From: an uncultured Oscillospiraceae bacterium | GTDB lineage: Bacteria; Bacillota; Clostridia; Oscillospirales; Oscillospiraceae | Length of the DNA: 52,817 bases | Direction of reading: 5' to 3' | Assembly (NCBI GenBank): GCA_934645175.1 | Contig: CAKUDE010000013.1 | Coordinates: forward strand, 1-52,817 | Shown: positions 14,354-21,848 of the stretch, piece after piece | How positions within the stretch are numbered: position 1 is the stretch's first letter | Layout: each line of letters opens with the position of its first letter | The notes under the pieces: model-generated | The model's input: only the letters and a program-made list of their open reading frames with translations | What the model was told of the DNA's origin: nothing | The model's database searches: none | Position numbers and translations under genes: made by a program

Positions 14354-15535
14354 TTATCGCTCTGCACGTTGGCGCTCCTTGCCGCCCGGCGTATCGAAGG
14401 TAATAACGGTACGATAGCCTGGGCCAAGCGCCTGTTCGATGGCACTGCGCAGCTCAGCCCGTCGATTCTGCCAGGAAAACGGGACCGCAAGGTCGAAAAT
14501 CAAATTGCTGCTCTTTTCGCCGCGTACCATACGGAAGTCGTGGACATCGATCTGCGGATCCATCGCGGCAACCGCATCCTGCACGCAGCGGTGCAGCCGG
14601 TCCAGCTCCGGGTCGTCGGTCACGATGGGATCGTAATGGATTACCAGGTGTACGCGAAGCTGCGCAAGCGCTTCGCGTTCGATGGTATCAAGAACCTCAT
14701 GGCATACCAGCACATTGTCTCCCGCATCCATTTCCGCATGAACGGAGGCGAAGCACTGACCGGGGCCATAGTCGTGCACCATCAGATCATGGATTCCCAG
14801 CACCTTTTCGTGTGACAGAATCAGGCTGCTCAGGCGCTCGACCAGCGCCGGATCCGGCTTGCGCCCAAGCAGCGGGCTGACGGTGTCTCTGGCAAGGCCG
14901 CAGCCGGAGCAGACGATAAACACGGCGACGGCAAGGCCGAACCAACCGTCCAGCCGCAGCTCAAAAAAGTAGCCAAGCAGGCAGCCGAGCAGCACCGCGG
15001 CCGTTGCCAGCATATCGTTTCTGCTGTCCGCAGCGGTTGCGGCAAGCGTTGTCGATCCGATGGCACGGCCGAGACGGCGTGCAAACATCGACATCCACAG
15101 CTTGATAAGGATCGAACCGACGAGGATTGCAAACGTGAGCCACGAGAGCTCAATCGCATCCGGCGTAAGGATCTTCTCGATGGAGCTTTTACCCAGTTCT
15201 ACGCCAATCAGCAGGATCAGTGCCGCGACGGCAAGGCCGGCAATGTATTCGATACGCGCATGACCATAGGGATGCTCCTCATCGGCAGGACGCTCGGCCA
15301 GTCGAAAGCCCAGCAACGTCACGACGGAACCGGCTGCATCCGACAAATTGTTGACCGCATCTGCCGTCACGGCAACGGAACCGGACAGCATGCCTGCCAG
15401 CAGCTTGCAAACGAACAGCAGGATATTGCACACGATCCCCGTCGCACCCGCCAGCATTCCGTATGCGGCGCGCACCTCCGGCGCGTCGATATGGCGATAG
15501 TCCTTTACAAAAAGCCGAAGCAACAGTTTTGTCAT
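14354..15535 (-). CDS. Cation diffusion facilitator (CDF) family metal efflux transporter
   Basis: 393 residues; ATG at 15535 with GGGAGGG about 8 nt upstream. Six membrane segments in the first 220 residues. The metal-binding site in TM2 reads ADAVNNLSDAAGS, then HPYGHARIEYIAGL in the following loop, and a second motif AADSRNDMLATAAV in TM5: the DxxxD patterns of CDF proteins. The cytoplasmic C-terminal domain (225-390) contains ferredoxin-like dimerisation strands, with histidines at GIHDLMVHDYGPGQCFASVHAEMD. CDFs export Zn, Mn, Fe or Co in exchange for protons. Specificity cannot be called. No metal riboswitch or regulator gene adjoins it. A TATAAT (15576-15571, minus strand) may be its -10 box. 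Confidence 0.9.
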   Translation of the reverse strand: MTKLLLRLFVKDYRHIDAPEVRAAYGMLAGATGIVCNILLFVCKLLAGMLSGSVAVTADAVNNLSDAAGSVVTLLGFRLAERPADEEHPYGHARIEYIAGLAVAALILLIGVELGKSSIEKILTPDAIELSWLTFAILVGSILIKLWMSMFARRLGRAIGSTTLAATAADSRNDMLATAAVLLGCLLGYFFELRLDGWFGLAVAVFIVCSGCGLARDTVSPLLGRKPDPALVERLSSLILSHEKVLGIHDLMVHDYGPGQCFASVHAEMDAGDNVLVCHEVLDTIEREALAQLRVHLVIHYDPIVTDDPELDRLHRCVQDAVAAMDPQIDVHDFRMVRGEKSSNLIFDLAVPFSWQNRRAELRSAIEQALGPGYRTVITFDTPGGKERQRAER

Positions 15536-15570
15536 ACGGCTTTCCCTCCCTTTTCAGCATACTGCCTCAC

Positions 15571-15576
15571 ATTATA
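15571..15576 (-). promoter_or_regulatory. Possible -10 box of the CDF gene
   Basis: TATAAT on the minus strand, 36 nt before the start codon. The -35 region (TGTACT, 15599-15594) is poor. The rest of 15600-15815 shows nothing I can support as a gene. Confidence 0.4.
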
Positions 15577-15820
15577 GCGCGCGGAAACGAAAAAGTACAT
15601 TGTTTTTTATCCGGGAGATTCTTTTCGGTGCAAACCGTTTTTCGCCTGTGCGCCGTGCGGGGGTGTATCATGAAAGCAAAAATGAATAAAAAACCGTCCG
15701 TATTGCTTCAAATTTTCGCCGCTCGTAAGAATTTTTCTGCATCGGCCTGCGCTTTCAGATGAAAGCTGTCATTAAAATTGCACAAATCAAAAAATTTGTC
15801 GGAAAATTGAAAAAAATGTG

Positions 15821-15849
15821 TGGATTTCTTGAACACCATATGGTATAAT
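15821..15849 (+). promoter_or_regulatory. Extended -10 promoter of the purine permease gene
   Basis: TGGTATAAT contains a TGn extended -10 (TATAAT, 15844-15849). The -35 position holds only TGGATT. The leader is about 40 nt long, too short for a purine riboswitch aptamer. Confidence 0.6.
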
Positions 15850-15896
15850 TATGCTGCGAGTTGTTTTTCGCAAAAACTATTCTGGAGGGATTCTCA

Positions 15897-17351
15897 ATGG
15901 CAAATCAAAACGGGCCGCGCGGCTTGGATAAGCGCTTCGGCGTCACCAAGGCCGGTTCCACCATCCGTGCAGAAGTCCTCGCCGGTTTGACGACATTCAT
16001 GGCAATGGCCTACATTCTCATGGTCAACGCCAATATGTTTGCCAATCCGTTCGGCGACGGTACGAATGTTCTGGGTGTCAGCTACGGTGCGATCTATGTC
16101 GCCACCGCAATCTCCGCCGTCTTCGGCACGGTGCTCATCGGCCTGCTGTCCAACCTGCCGCTCGCGCAGGCTTCCGGCATGGGTCTGAACGCCTTCTTCG
16201 TCTACTCCGTCTGCGTTGGTATGGGCTTCAGCTACTCCAATGCGCTGGTCATGGTTCTCGTTGACGGCATCGTTTTCATCCTGCTGACCGTTACCGGTCT
16301 GCGCCGTGTTATCTTCGACGCCATCCCCAAGGCTGTCAAAACTGCCATTTCCGCCGGCATCGGCCTGTTCATTGCTTTCCTCGGTCTGCAGAACGCCGGT
16401 ATCATCGTCAACAGCGACTCCACTCTGGTTGATCTGCACTCCTTCAACATCGTCTTCAATGAAAACGTTACCTGGGCAGCCATTATGCCCCTGCTTGTGA
16501 CCCTCATCGCCGTCATCGCCATCGGCGCGATGTCCAAGAAAAAGGTCAAGGGCGCCGTGTTCTGGGGTATCATCGGCGCGGCCGTCGTGTACTACATCCT
16601 CGGCCTGGCCACCGTCGGCGGCTTCTATGCCGATCATGTTCAGGGCGCGCTGAGCACGAATGTCCTCCAGCCGTTCAAGGACTTCTTCAATATGTCCTTT
16701 GTGAAGGTCTTTACCGAAGGCTTTGATTTCTCCGCATGGATCGGTGCGAACAGCATGGGCGGCTTTGTCGTCACCTTCGCGACCACGATGCTTGCCTTCT
16801 GCATGGTCGATATGTTCGATACCCTCGGCACTCTCTACGGCGCCTGCTCCGTCGGCAAACTGCTCGACGAAAACGGCAATGTTCCGAGAATGGGTAAGGC
16901 CATGATGGCCGACGCCGTTGCCACCTGCTTCGGCGCCGTCTGCGGCACCTCTACCGTCACCACCTTCGTTGAGTCCTCCGCCGGTATCGCCGAGGGCGGC
17001 CGTACGGGTCTGGCCTCGATGGTTACCGCGCTGATGTTCTTCATCGCGATGTTCCTCGCCCCCATCGCCGCGTTGATCCCGTCCTGCGCAACTGCCGCAG
17101 CTCTGATCTATGTCGGCATTCTGATGATTGGCGGCGTGAAGGATATTGAGTGGAGCGACCCGGCTGCTGCCGTTCCCGCTTTCCTCACCATGACCTTTAT
17201 GCCCTTCGCCTACAACATCTCCTACGGCATCGCCTTTGGCCTCATCTCCTATATCCTGCTCAAGATCTTCACCGGCAAGATTAAGGAAATCAACGTCGGC
17301 ACCTGGGTCATCGGTCTTCTGTTCACGATCATGTTCTTCGTTGCCCGCTAA
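15897..17351 (+). CDS. NCS2/AzgA-type guanine-hypoxanthine permease
   Basis: 484 residues; the ATG at 15897 follows GGAGGG, preferred to an in-frame codon 12 residues earlier. A polytopic protein with about 13 membrane spans. The N-terminus (GLDKRFGVTKAGSTIRAEVLAGLTTF) and MAYILMVN are typical of the AzgA subfamily, as are the downstream MGLNAFFVY, GTLYG and CGTSTVTTFVESSAGIAEGGRTGL. Family members (PbuG, PbuO in B. subtilis) take up guanine or hypoxanthine by proton symport. Codons here favour C at third positions (GCC, GTC, TTC) more than in neighbouring genes, which suggests high expression. It is monocistronic, with a promoter at 15821 and a terminator at 17367. No regulator is adjacent. 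Confidence 0.93.
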   Translation: MANQNGPRGLDKRFGVTKAGSTIRAEVLAGLTTFMAMAYILMVNANMFANPFGDGTNVLGVSYGAIYVATAISAVFGTVLIGLLSNLPLAQASGMGLNAFFVYSVCVGMGFSYSNALVMVLVDGIVFILLTVTGLRRVIFDAIPKAVKTAISAGIGLFIAFLGLQNAGIIVNSDSTLVDLHSFNIVFNENVTWAAIMPLLVTLIAVIAIGAMSKKKVKGAVFWGIIGAAVVYYILGLATVGGFYADHVQGALSTNVLQPFKDFFNMSFVKVFTEGFDFSAWIGANSMGGFVVTFATTMLAFCMVDMFDTLGTLYGACSVGKLLDENGNVPRMGKAMMADAVATCFGAVCGTSTVTTFVESSAGIAEGGRTGLASMVTALMFFIAMFLAPIAALIPSCATAAALIYVGILMIGGVKDIEWSDPAAAVPAFLTMTFMPFAYNISYGIAFGLISYILLKIFTGKIKEINVGTWVIGLLFTIMFFVAR

Positions 17352-17366
17352 ATATTACATCAAAAG

Positions 17367-17393
17367 CAGGGAGCTTCGGCTCCCTGTTTTTTT
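17367..17393 (+). terminator. Rho-independent terminator of the permease gene
   Basis: CAGGGAGC-TTCG-GCTCCCTG: an 8-bp stem with the stable UUCG loop, followed by seven T residues. Confidence 0.92.
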
Positions 17394-17423
17394 GTCTTCG
17401 GCAAAGGGGTGCGGACAATAGAA

Positions 17424-17458
17424 AACGCCGGCTGGTTTCAGCCGAAACCAGCCGGCGT

Positions 17459-17459
<1 letters not shown>
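17424..17459 (-). terminator. Terminator of the tRNA-Gly transcript
   Basis: A 15-bp perfect inverted repeat (AACGCCGGCTGGTTT and its complement) begins at the terminal A of the tRNA CCA end and is followed on the minus strand by TTTTCTATT. Confidence 0.8.
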
Positions 17460-17532
<73 letters not shown>

Positions 17533-17579
17533 ACGGCTCTGCCATTATAGCACAGACGGAGAAAAAAGGCAAGCTTTTT

Positions 17580-17789
17580 TTACAGCGAAAAATCGACTTC
17601 GTCGTATTGCGAAAAATCCTTTGGGGCCATCGCCTTCGGCACACGCTTGAGCGGCTCATAGCGGAAGCGGTGGCACGCGCCGTCAAGCGCGACCAGCCCC
17701 TTTTTCGTACACAGGCAGGTCGTCTCGTCTACCTTGATGCCGTGTTTACAATAAGAGCAGCTTCGTTCGATTTTTCTGCGAAAGAGCAT
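17580..17789 (-). CDS. Small conserved zinc-ribbon-like protein
   Basis: 69 residues from an ATG at 17789, 8 nt after GAGGTG; a GTG at 17795 is alternative. The sequence holds CSYCKHG, then CLC and GACHRFRYEP: four or more cysteines and a histidine spaced like a small zinc ribbon (CxxC, CxC, then C-H). The tail (MAPKDFSQYDEVDFSL) is acidic. I recall similar short proteins in other clostridia but no known function. It follows ylbJ immediately (stop and start adjacent) and so is probably translated from the same mRNA. Composition rules out a membrane protein. Confidence 0.75.
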   Translation of the reverse strand: MLFRRKIERSCSYCKHGIKVDETTCLCTKKGLVALDGACHRFRYEPLKRVPKAMAPKDFSQYDEVDFSL

Positions 17790-17795
17790 TCTCAC

Positions 17796-18791
17796 TCACC
17801 TCACAGACAGTATAGCAGATTTCCTCCGGAATTTCCAGTCCGATTTTTCCCGAAGCCGCATACGGCACAGGCAGCCTCCGGCAAAAACGGCGCAGCTTAC
17901 CCCAAACACACCGGCTCCGTGCTGCCATGCCAAAGCGAGCGCAGCGGAAAACAGACCGTGCAGCAGCTTGCGCCAGAAGTAACCGCGCGGCGAAAGCCCC
18001 GCGGTCTGCCAGAGGGCGATTGCCTGCAAATGTACGCACAGACCGCCCCAGCCCATAAGAAACGCCGCCCAGACAAAGGCATTTTCCGTGCCGCCGAGCA
18101 GAAGAATTCCGCCCGACAACTCCAGAAGTCCCGTCAGCACGCCCTGCGGCAGCGGGAAACGCGCGAGAACCGTTCCAAGCCTGAGGCCGTTCAATGCGCC
18201 GCGCAAGGCGAAGCACAGCGCAATGAGCGCGGTGATTTGCAAAAGAGCCTGGCATACCGCGCCGACGGCTTCGGAAAAACGTGCGCCGAAGCCCGGGACG
18301 GGAGAATCCGGTACCGACTGCGGGCGTAAATGCGGATTGCATCGGCGGGCTGTCAGAATACCGCAGAAAACCGCCGCAAGGCAGTGAATGAGGTACAGAA
18401 TACCGGCGTCCGGTGCGACCGCGGAAACAACGCCGAGAAAGAAAGCCGGTCCGGAATTGTTGCAGAAGCAGACCGCACGCTCCGCGTCGCGCTTGCAAAG
18501 CCGATTGCTTTTGTAGAGGGACACGACGGAAGCTACGCCGAGCGGATAGCCGCCGAGAAAGCTGGCCAAAAGCGCCGGAAGCGCTGTCTCCGGAACACCG
18601 AACAGCCGCTCTGCCGCGCGGGCCGGGACGAGACGCGGGAGTCTGCCGGACAGGATGATGCGGCACAGCAGCATCATCGGCAGCAGAGCCGGGACGACGG
18701 TTGCGGCCGCAATGCGCAGACCTTCCAATGCACCCGCTGCCGCATCCTGCGGAGACAGACACAGCAGAACCAAAAGGGGAATCATCCACAC
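17796..18791 (-). CDS. ylbJ: Sporulation integral membrane protein YlbJ
   Basis: 331 residues. The GTG start at 18791 has GAGGTG 8 nt upstream. About eight membrane segments, with the family motifs FLGGYPLGVASVVSLY and FCNNSGPAFFLGVV near 75-120. YlbJ-type proteins carry the same nucleoside-recognition/'Gate' fold as SpmA. In B. subtilis YlbJ is needed for wild-type spore heat resistance and is made in the mother cell under sigma-E. A sigma-E-like promoter lies just upstream (18811-18838), in agreement. It is divergent from yqfC, another sporulation gene. Confidence 0.92.
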   Translation of the reverse strand: MWMIPLLVLLCLSPQDAAAGALEGLRIAAATVVPALLPMMLLCRIILSGRLPRLVPARAAERLFGVPETALPALLASFLGGYPLGVASVVSLYKSNRLCKRDAERAVCFCNNSGPAFFLGVVSAVAPDAGILYLIHCLAAVFCGILTARRCNPHLRPQSVPDSPVPGFGARFSEAVGAVCQALLQITALIALCFALRGALNGLRLGTVLARFPLPQGVLTGLLELSGGILLLGGTENAFVWAAFLMGWGGLCVHLQAIALWQTAGLSPRGYFWRKLLHGLFSAALALAWQHGAGVFGVSCAVFAGGCLCRMRLREKSDWKFRRKSAILSVR

Positions 18792-18810
18792 GCTTGCATC
18801 ACCTCACCGG

Positions 18811-18838
18811 AATATATGCGCGGCGGGGAAAAAATGTG
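18811..18838 (-). promoter_or_regulatory. Sigma-E-like promoter of ylbJ
   Basis: Minus strand: CACATT (18838-18833), 14-nt spacer, CATATATT (18818-18811), close to the sigma-E -10 pattern CATACAAT. The start would lie about 13 nt before the GAGGTG site. Confidence 0.5.
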
Positions 18839-18866
18839 CCTCCCGCGCATAGAATATCGCGGGAGG
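18839..18866 (+). promoter_or_regulatory. Hairpin enclosing the yqfC ribosome-binding site
   Basis: CCTCCCGCG (18839-18847) and CGCGGGAGG (18858-18866) form a 9-bp perfect stem. The right arm contains GGGAGG, the yqfC ribosome-binding site, and the loop (CATAGAATAT) looks like a sigma-E -10. If the transcript starts upstream, the site would be sequestered; if it starts at this -10, only half the stem is transcribed. The role is unresolved. Confidence 0.45.
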
Positions 18867-18876
18867 GTGAGCGACG

Positions 18877-19134
18877 ATGAAGCAAACAAACTGGGCGGAG
18901 CGTTTTTCGCTGCCGCCGGAGGCGCTGTCCGATGCGCCGTTGGTCGAGCTGCGGGGGAAACGCAGCGTTGTTGTGGAGAACCACAGGGGTGTGCTGGAAT
19001 ACACGGAGGAGCGTGTGCGCGTCGCCGTGCGCGGCGGCGCATTGTGCGTGCTCGGAAGCGAGCTGAGCATTGCGCAGATGACACGCCGCCGTCTGGAGCT
19101 GCGCGGGGTCGTACATGGCCTTCAATGGGAGTAG
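18877..19134 (+). CDS. yqfC: Sporulation protein YqfC
   Basis: 85 residues; ATG at 18877 after GGGAGGG. A YabP/YqfC-type protein: a short N-terminal helix, then beta-rich sequence LVELRGKRSVVVENHRGVLEYTEERVRVAVRGGALCVLGSEL read in parts, followed by a basic end RRRLELRGVV. YqfC-type proteins are small sporulation factors of unclear biochemistry, normally co-transcribed with yqfD as here. The stop overlaps the ribosome-binding region of yqfD; only 4 nt separate stop and next start. Confidence 0.88.
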   Translation: MKQTNWAERFSLPPEALSDAPLVELRGKRSVVVENHRGVLEYTEERVRVAVRGGALCVLGSELSIAQMTRRRLELRGVVHGLQWE

Positions 19135-19138
19135 AGCC

Positions 19139-20344
19139 ATGAGAAGATGGACCGATGTACTCCTCGGAGTAGCGTTTGTGGAGCTGACAGGCGCTGCGCA
19201 GGAGGCGTTTCTGAATGATCTGACAGAAGCGGGACTGCGCTTCTGGAAGCTGCGGCGCACGGATGCGCTGCACCTGACGCTGTGTATTCCGCTGCGGCGT
19301 GTCGCCGAGGCGCAGAAAATGGCGCTCAGACGCCTGTGCGATCTAAACCTTGTGTCACAAGATGGCTTATTGCTGCGTCTGCGCACCTTTTTGCGCAGAC
19401 CGGTGCTGGTGCTGGGGCTGGCTGCCGTGATCTTTTTGAGCTTTTACCTGCAGAATTATATATGGATCATCGAGGTCTCCGGCAACGATGAATTACATAC
19501 CGGACAGATTGTCCAGGCGCTTGCGGCGCTGGGCGTGCGGCCGGGTGCGCGTTCGGACGGACTGGATGTGCAGCTTCTGCGCAATCAGATGCTTTTGCAG
19601 CTTCCGGAGTTATCCTGGTGTACGGTCAACCGTCAGGGCGGGATTCTGCGCGTACCGGTTGCGGAGCGCAGCGTGGCAAAGCCCGCCGCGCCGCAGTATA
19701 AGGCGGCGCATATCGTTGCACTGCGGGACGGTGTGCTGACGGAGGTGTCCGTTTATGAGGGCATGAAGCTCTGCGCCGCGGGACAGACCGTGCGAAAGGG
19801 ACAGGTGCTGGTTTCCGCCTTTGAGGATTACGGGCTGTATCTGCGCGCCGTTTGTGCCAATGCGGAGATCTATGCACAGACGTGGCACTCCGGGGCGCTG
19901 CTATGTCCCGCTGTGCAGATGGAAAAGATCTATACGGGCGAGGAATGGACGGAATATGCCATGGTGATCGGAAATTCTCGCAGAAAAATCGGGAAAAGTA
20001 GTAGCTTTTTGACCGACAATTGTGATAGAATAGTCACGGTGAAGACCGTGGAGCTTCCGGGAGGAAGTTGCCTGCCTGCTTATCTGGAGATCACCGTTTG
20101 CCGTGCCTATACGCTTCGGGCGCGGGAGCTGGATCATGACGGTGCTGCCGCGCAGCTTTACGGTGCGTGGGATCGGATGCTTCGCGGTGCTATGATCGGT
20201 ACGGTCACACAGACAAACGGCGGCGTTGTGCGCAGCGGCGATTTTTATGCTCTGCACGCGCAGAGCTTGTGCAATGAAATGATCGCCGTGGTGAAGCCGG
20301 TCGATCCCGCCTACGAAGGAGAACGCAATGGAAAAAACAATTAA
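19139..20344 (+). CDS. yqfD: Sporulation protein YqfD
   Basis: 401 residues from the ATG at 19139, which has GGGAG upstream and begins MRRWTDVLLG; an earlier frame start lacks a site. Soluble N-terminal domain (1-85), one membrane segment at about 88-108 (VLVLGLAAVIFLSFYLQNYIW), then an extracellular or intermembrane part. A POTRA-like stretch follows TM (IIEVSGNDELHTGQIVQAL), and further beta-rich sequence at 165-240. YqfD (stage IV sporulation protein family) acts during spore development. It overlaps the start of phoH by 17 nt, showing translational coupling within the run yqfC-yqfD-phoH-ybeY. Confidence 0.9.
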   Translation: MRRWTDVLLGVAFVELTGAAQEAFLNDLTEAGLRFWKLRRTDALHLTLCIPLRRVAEAQKMALRRLCDLNLVSQDGLLLRLRTFLRRPVLVLGLAAVIFLSFYLQNYIWIIEVSGNDELHTGQIVQALAALGVRPGARSDGLDVQLLRNQMLLQLPELSWCTVNRQGGILRVPVAERSVAKPAAPQYKAAHIVALRDGVLTEVSVYEGMKLCAAGQTVRKGQVLVSAFEDYGLYLRAVCANAEIYAQTWHSGALLCPAVQMEKIYTGEEWTEYAMVIGNSRRKIGKSSSFLTDNCDRIVTVKTVELPGGSCLPAYLEITVCRAYTLRARELDHDGAAAQLYGAWDRMLRGAMIGTVTQTNGGVVRSGDFYALHAQSLCNEMIAVVKPVDPAYEGERNGKNN

Positions 20345-21323
20345 CGCCGAGCGCATCGAACAGATTATCAATGTGTTCGGCTCATTCGACGAAAATATCA
20401 AGCGCATTGAGCAGACCTACGGCGTACGTATCACAAACCGCGGTACGGAGCTGAAGATTTCCGGCGATGAGGAGGCGGTCGACCGCGCGGGTCGCGCGGT
20501 GGACGGCCTGCTGCTGCTCGCCGCAAAGGGTGAGCAGATCGACGAACAGAAGGTGCGCTATCTCATTGAGCTGGTCTCCAGCGGAAACGACGACAAGATC
20601 GGCGAAATGAGCAAGGACGTTGTGTGTATTACGGCCAAGGGTAAGCCTATCAAGGCCAAAACACTCGGTCAGCAGCGCTATATGAAGGCAATCGGCAAAA
20701 ATACCGTTACCATCGGCGTCGGTCCGGCGGGTACGGGTAAGACCTATCTTGCCGTGGCGGCGGCCGTGGCTGCATTCCGCGAAAAGACGGTCAACCGTAT
20801 CATCCTTACGCGCCCGGCAGTAGAGGCCGGAGAGCGGCTCGGCTTTCTGCCGGGCGATCTGCAGAATAAGGTCGATCCGTATCTCCGCCCGCTTTACGAC
20901 GCGCTGTACGATATGCTCGGCGCGGAGACGTATCAGAAATACCTTGAGCGCGGAAACATTGAGGTTGCGCCGCTGGCGTATATGCGTGGCCGCACGCTCG
21001 ACGACAGCTTTATCATCCTCGATGAGGCACAGAATACCACGCGCGAACAGATGAAGATGTTCCTGACGCGGTTGGGTTTCGGCTCAAAGATTGTGATTAC
21101 CGGCGATGTGACGCAGATTGACCTGCCGGCGGATAAGGTCAGCGGCCTGAAGGATGCCATTCGCCTGCTGGAAAACATTCCCGATATCGCCATCTGCCGC
21201 CTGACTGCGAGCGATGTTGTGCGTCATGCGCTGGTGCAGCGGATCATCGCCGCCTACGAAGCGGGGGAGAAGTCCCAGCTTCCCAAACAGAAAAAGGTCT
21301 ACAGAAAGAAGAACGGAGTATGA
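20328..21323 (+). CDS. phoH: PhoH-family ATPase
   Basis: 331 residues; ATG at 20328 with GAAGGAG. An N-terminal KH-like region (20-70) precedes the P-loop ATPase. GVGPAGTGKTYLAVAAA is Walker A and FIILDEAQNTT Walker B, with ITGDVTQIDLP as sensor. PhoH proteins are superfamily-1-like ATPases implicated in RNA metabolism and often encoded next to the ribosome-maturation endonuclease YbeY, as here, where the stop of phoH overlaps the ATG of ybeY by 4 nt. The C-terminal tail is basic (QKKVYRKKNGV). The role in clostridia is not established. Confidence 0.93.
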   Translation: MEKTINAERIEQIINVFGSFDENIKRIEQTYGVRITNRGTELKISGDEEAVDRAGRAVDGLLLLAAKGEQIDEQKVRYLIELVSSGNDDKIGEMSKDVVCITAKGKPIKAKTLGQQRYMKAIGKNTVTIGVGPAGTGKTYLAVAAAVAAFREKTVNRIILTRPAVEAGERLGFLPGDLQNKVDPYLRPLYDALYDMLGAETYQKYLERGNIEVAPLAYMRGRTLDDSFIILDEAQNTTREQMKMFLTRLGFGSKIVITGDVTQIDLPADKVSGLKDAIRLLENIPDIAICRLTASDVVRHALVQRIIAAYEAGEKSQLPKQKKVYRKKNGV

Positions 21324-21817
21324 AGCATCGAATTTTACTGCGCTATTCCGAGCGGCGCGACAAGGATCCTGCGCTGAGTATTTTTATTCACCGCTGCATC
21401 ACAAAAGCACTGGAAATGCAAGGCGTGAACGTGCCCTGTGAGATCAATGTGCTTATTACAAACGACGAGGGTATCCGTGCGGTCAACCTTGCCTCACGGG
21501 GAATCGACAGCGCTACGGATGTGCTGTCATTTCCGATGTTCCGACTGGAGGCGGGGAGTTTTCCTGAAGACGTGTCGGATATGGTTGACCCGCAGACGGG
21601 GCTTGTCCCGTTGGGAGATATGGCGATTTCGCTCGAACGCGCACGCGATCAGGCCAAACGCTTCGGCAACACGCTGCGCCGCGAGGTCGGCTATCTGACC
21701 ATTCATTCGATCCTGCATCTGCTGGGCTATGACCATCTTGACGAGGGCGAGCAGAAGCGCGCCATGCGTACGCGCGAGGAGCTGATTGCGCAGGAGTTGG
21801 GAATCCTGCGCCGATAA
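21320..21817 (+). CDS. ybeY: Endoribonuclease YbeY (rRNA maturation factor)
   Basis: 165 residues, ATGA overlap with phoH. The metal site motif reads HSILHLLGYDH (H-x3-H-x5-H), with DEGEQ following, exactly as in the family. N-terminal part TDVLSFPMF and LGDMAIS are also characteristic. YbeY is a zinc-dependent single-strand endoribonuclease that takes part in 16S rRNA 3' maturation and ribosome quality control. Length is within the family range. Its usual downstream neighbours dgkA and cdd are missing; a DUF4127-like gene occupies that place. Confidence 0.95.
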   Translation: MKHRILLRYSERRDKDPALSIFIHRCITKALEMQGVNVPCEINVLITNDEGIRAVNLASRGIDSATDVLSFPMFRLEAGSFPEDVSDMVDPQTGLVPLGDMAISLERARDQAKRFGNTLRREVGYLTIHSILHLLGYDHLDEGEQKRAMRTREELIAQELGILRR

Positions 21818-21848
21818 CAGAGAAGAGGGAAGGAAAACAAACGGGGAA

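Noticed and set aside
15600..15896. Purine riboswitch upstream of the permease
   Set aside because: The promoter leaves a leader of only about 40 nt, and no conserved purine aptamer loop pattern was found.
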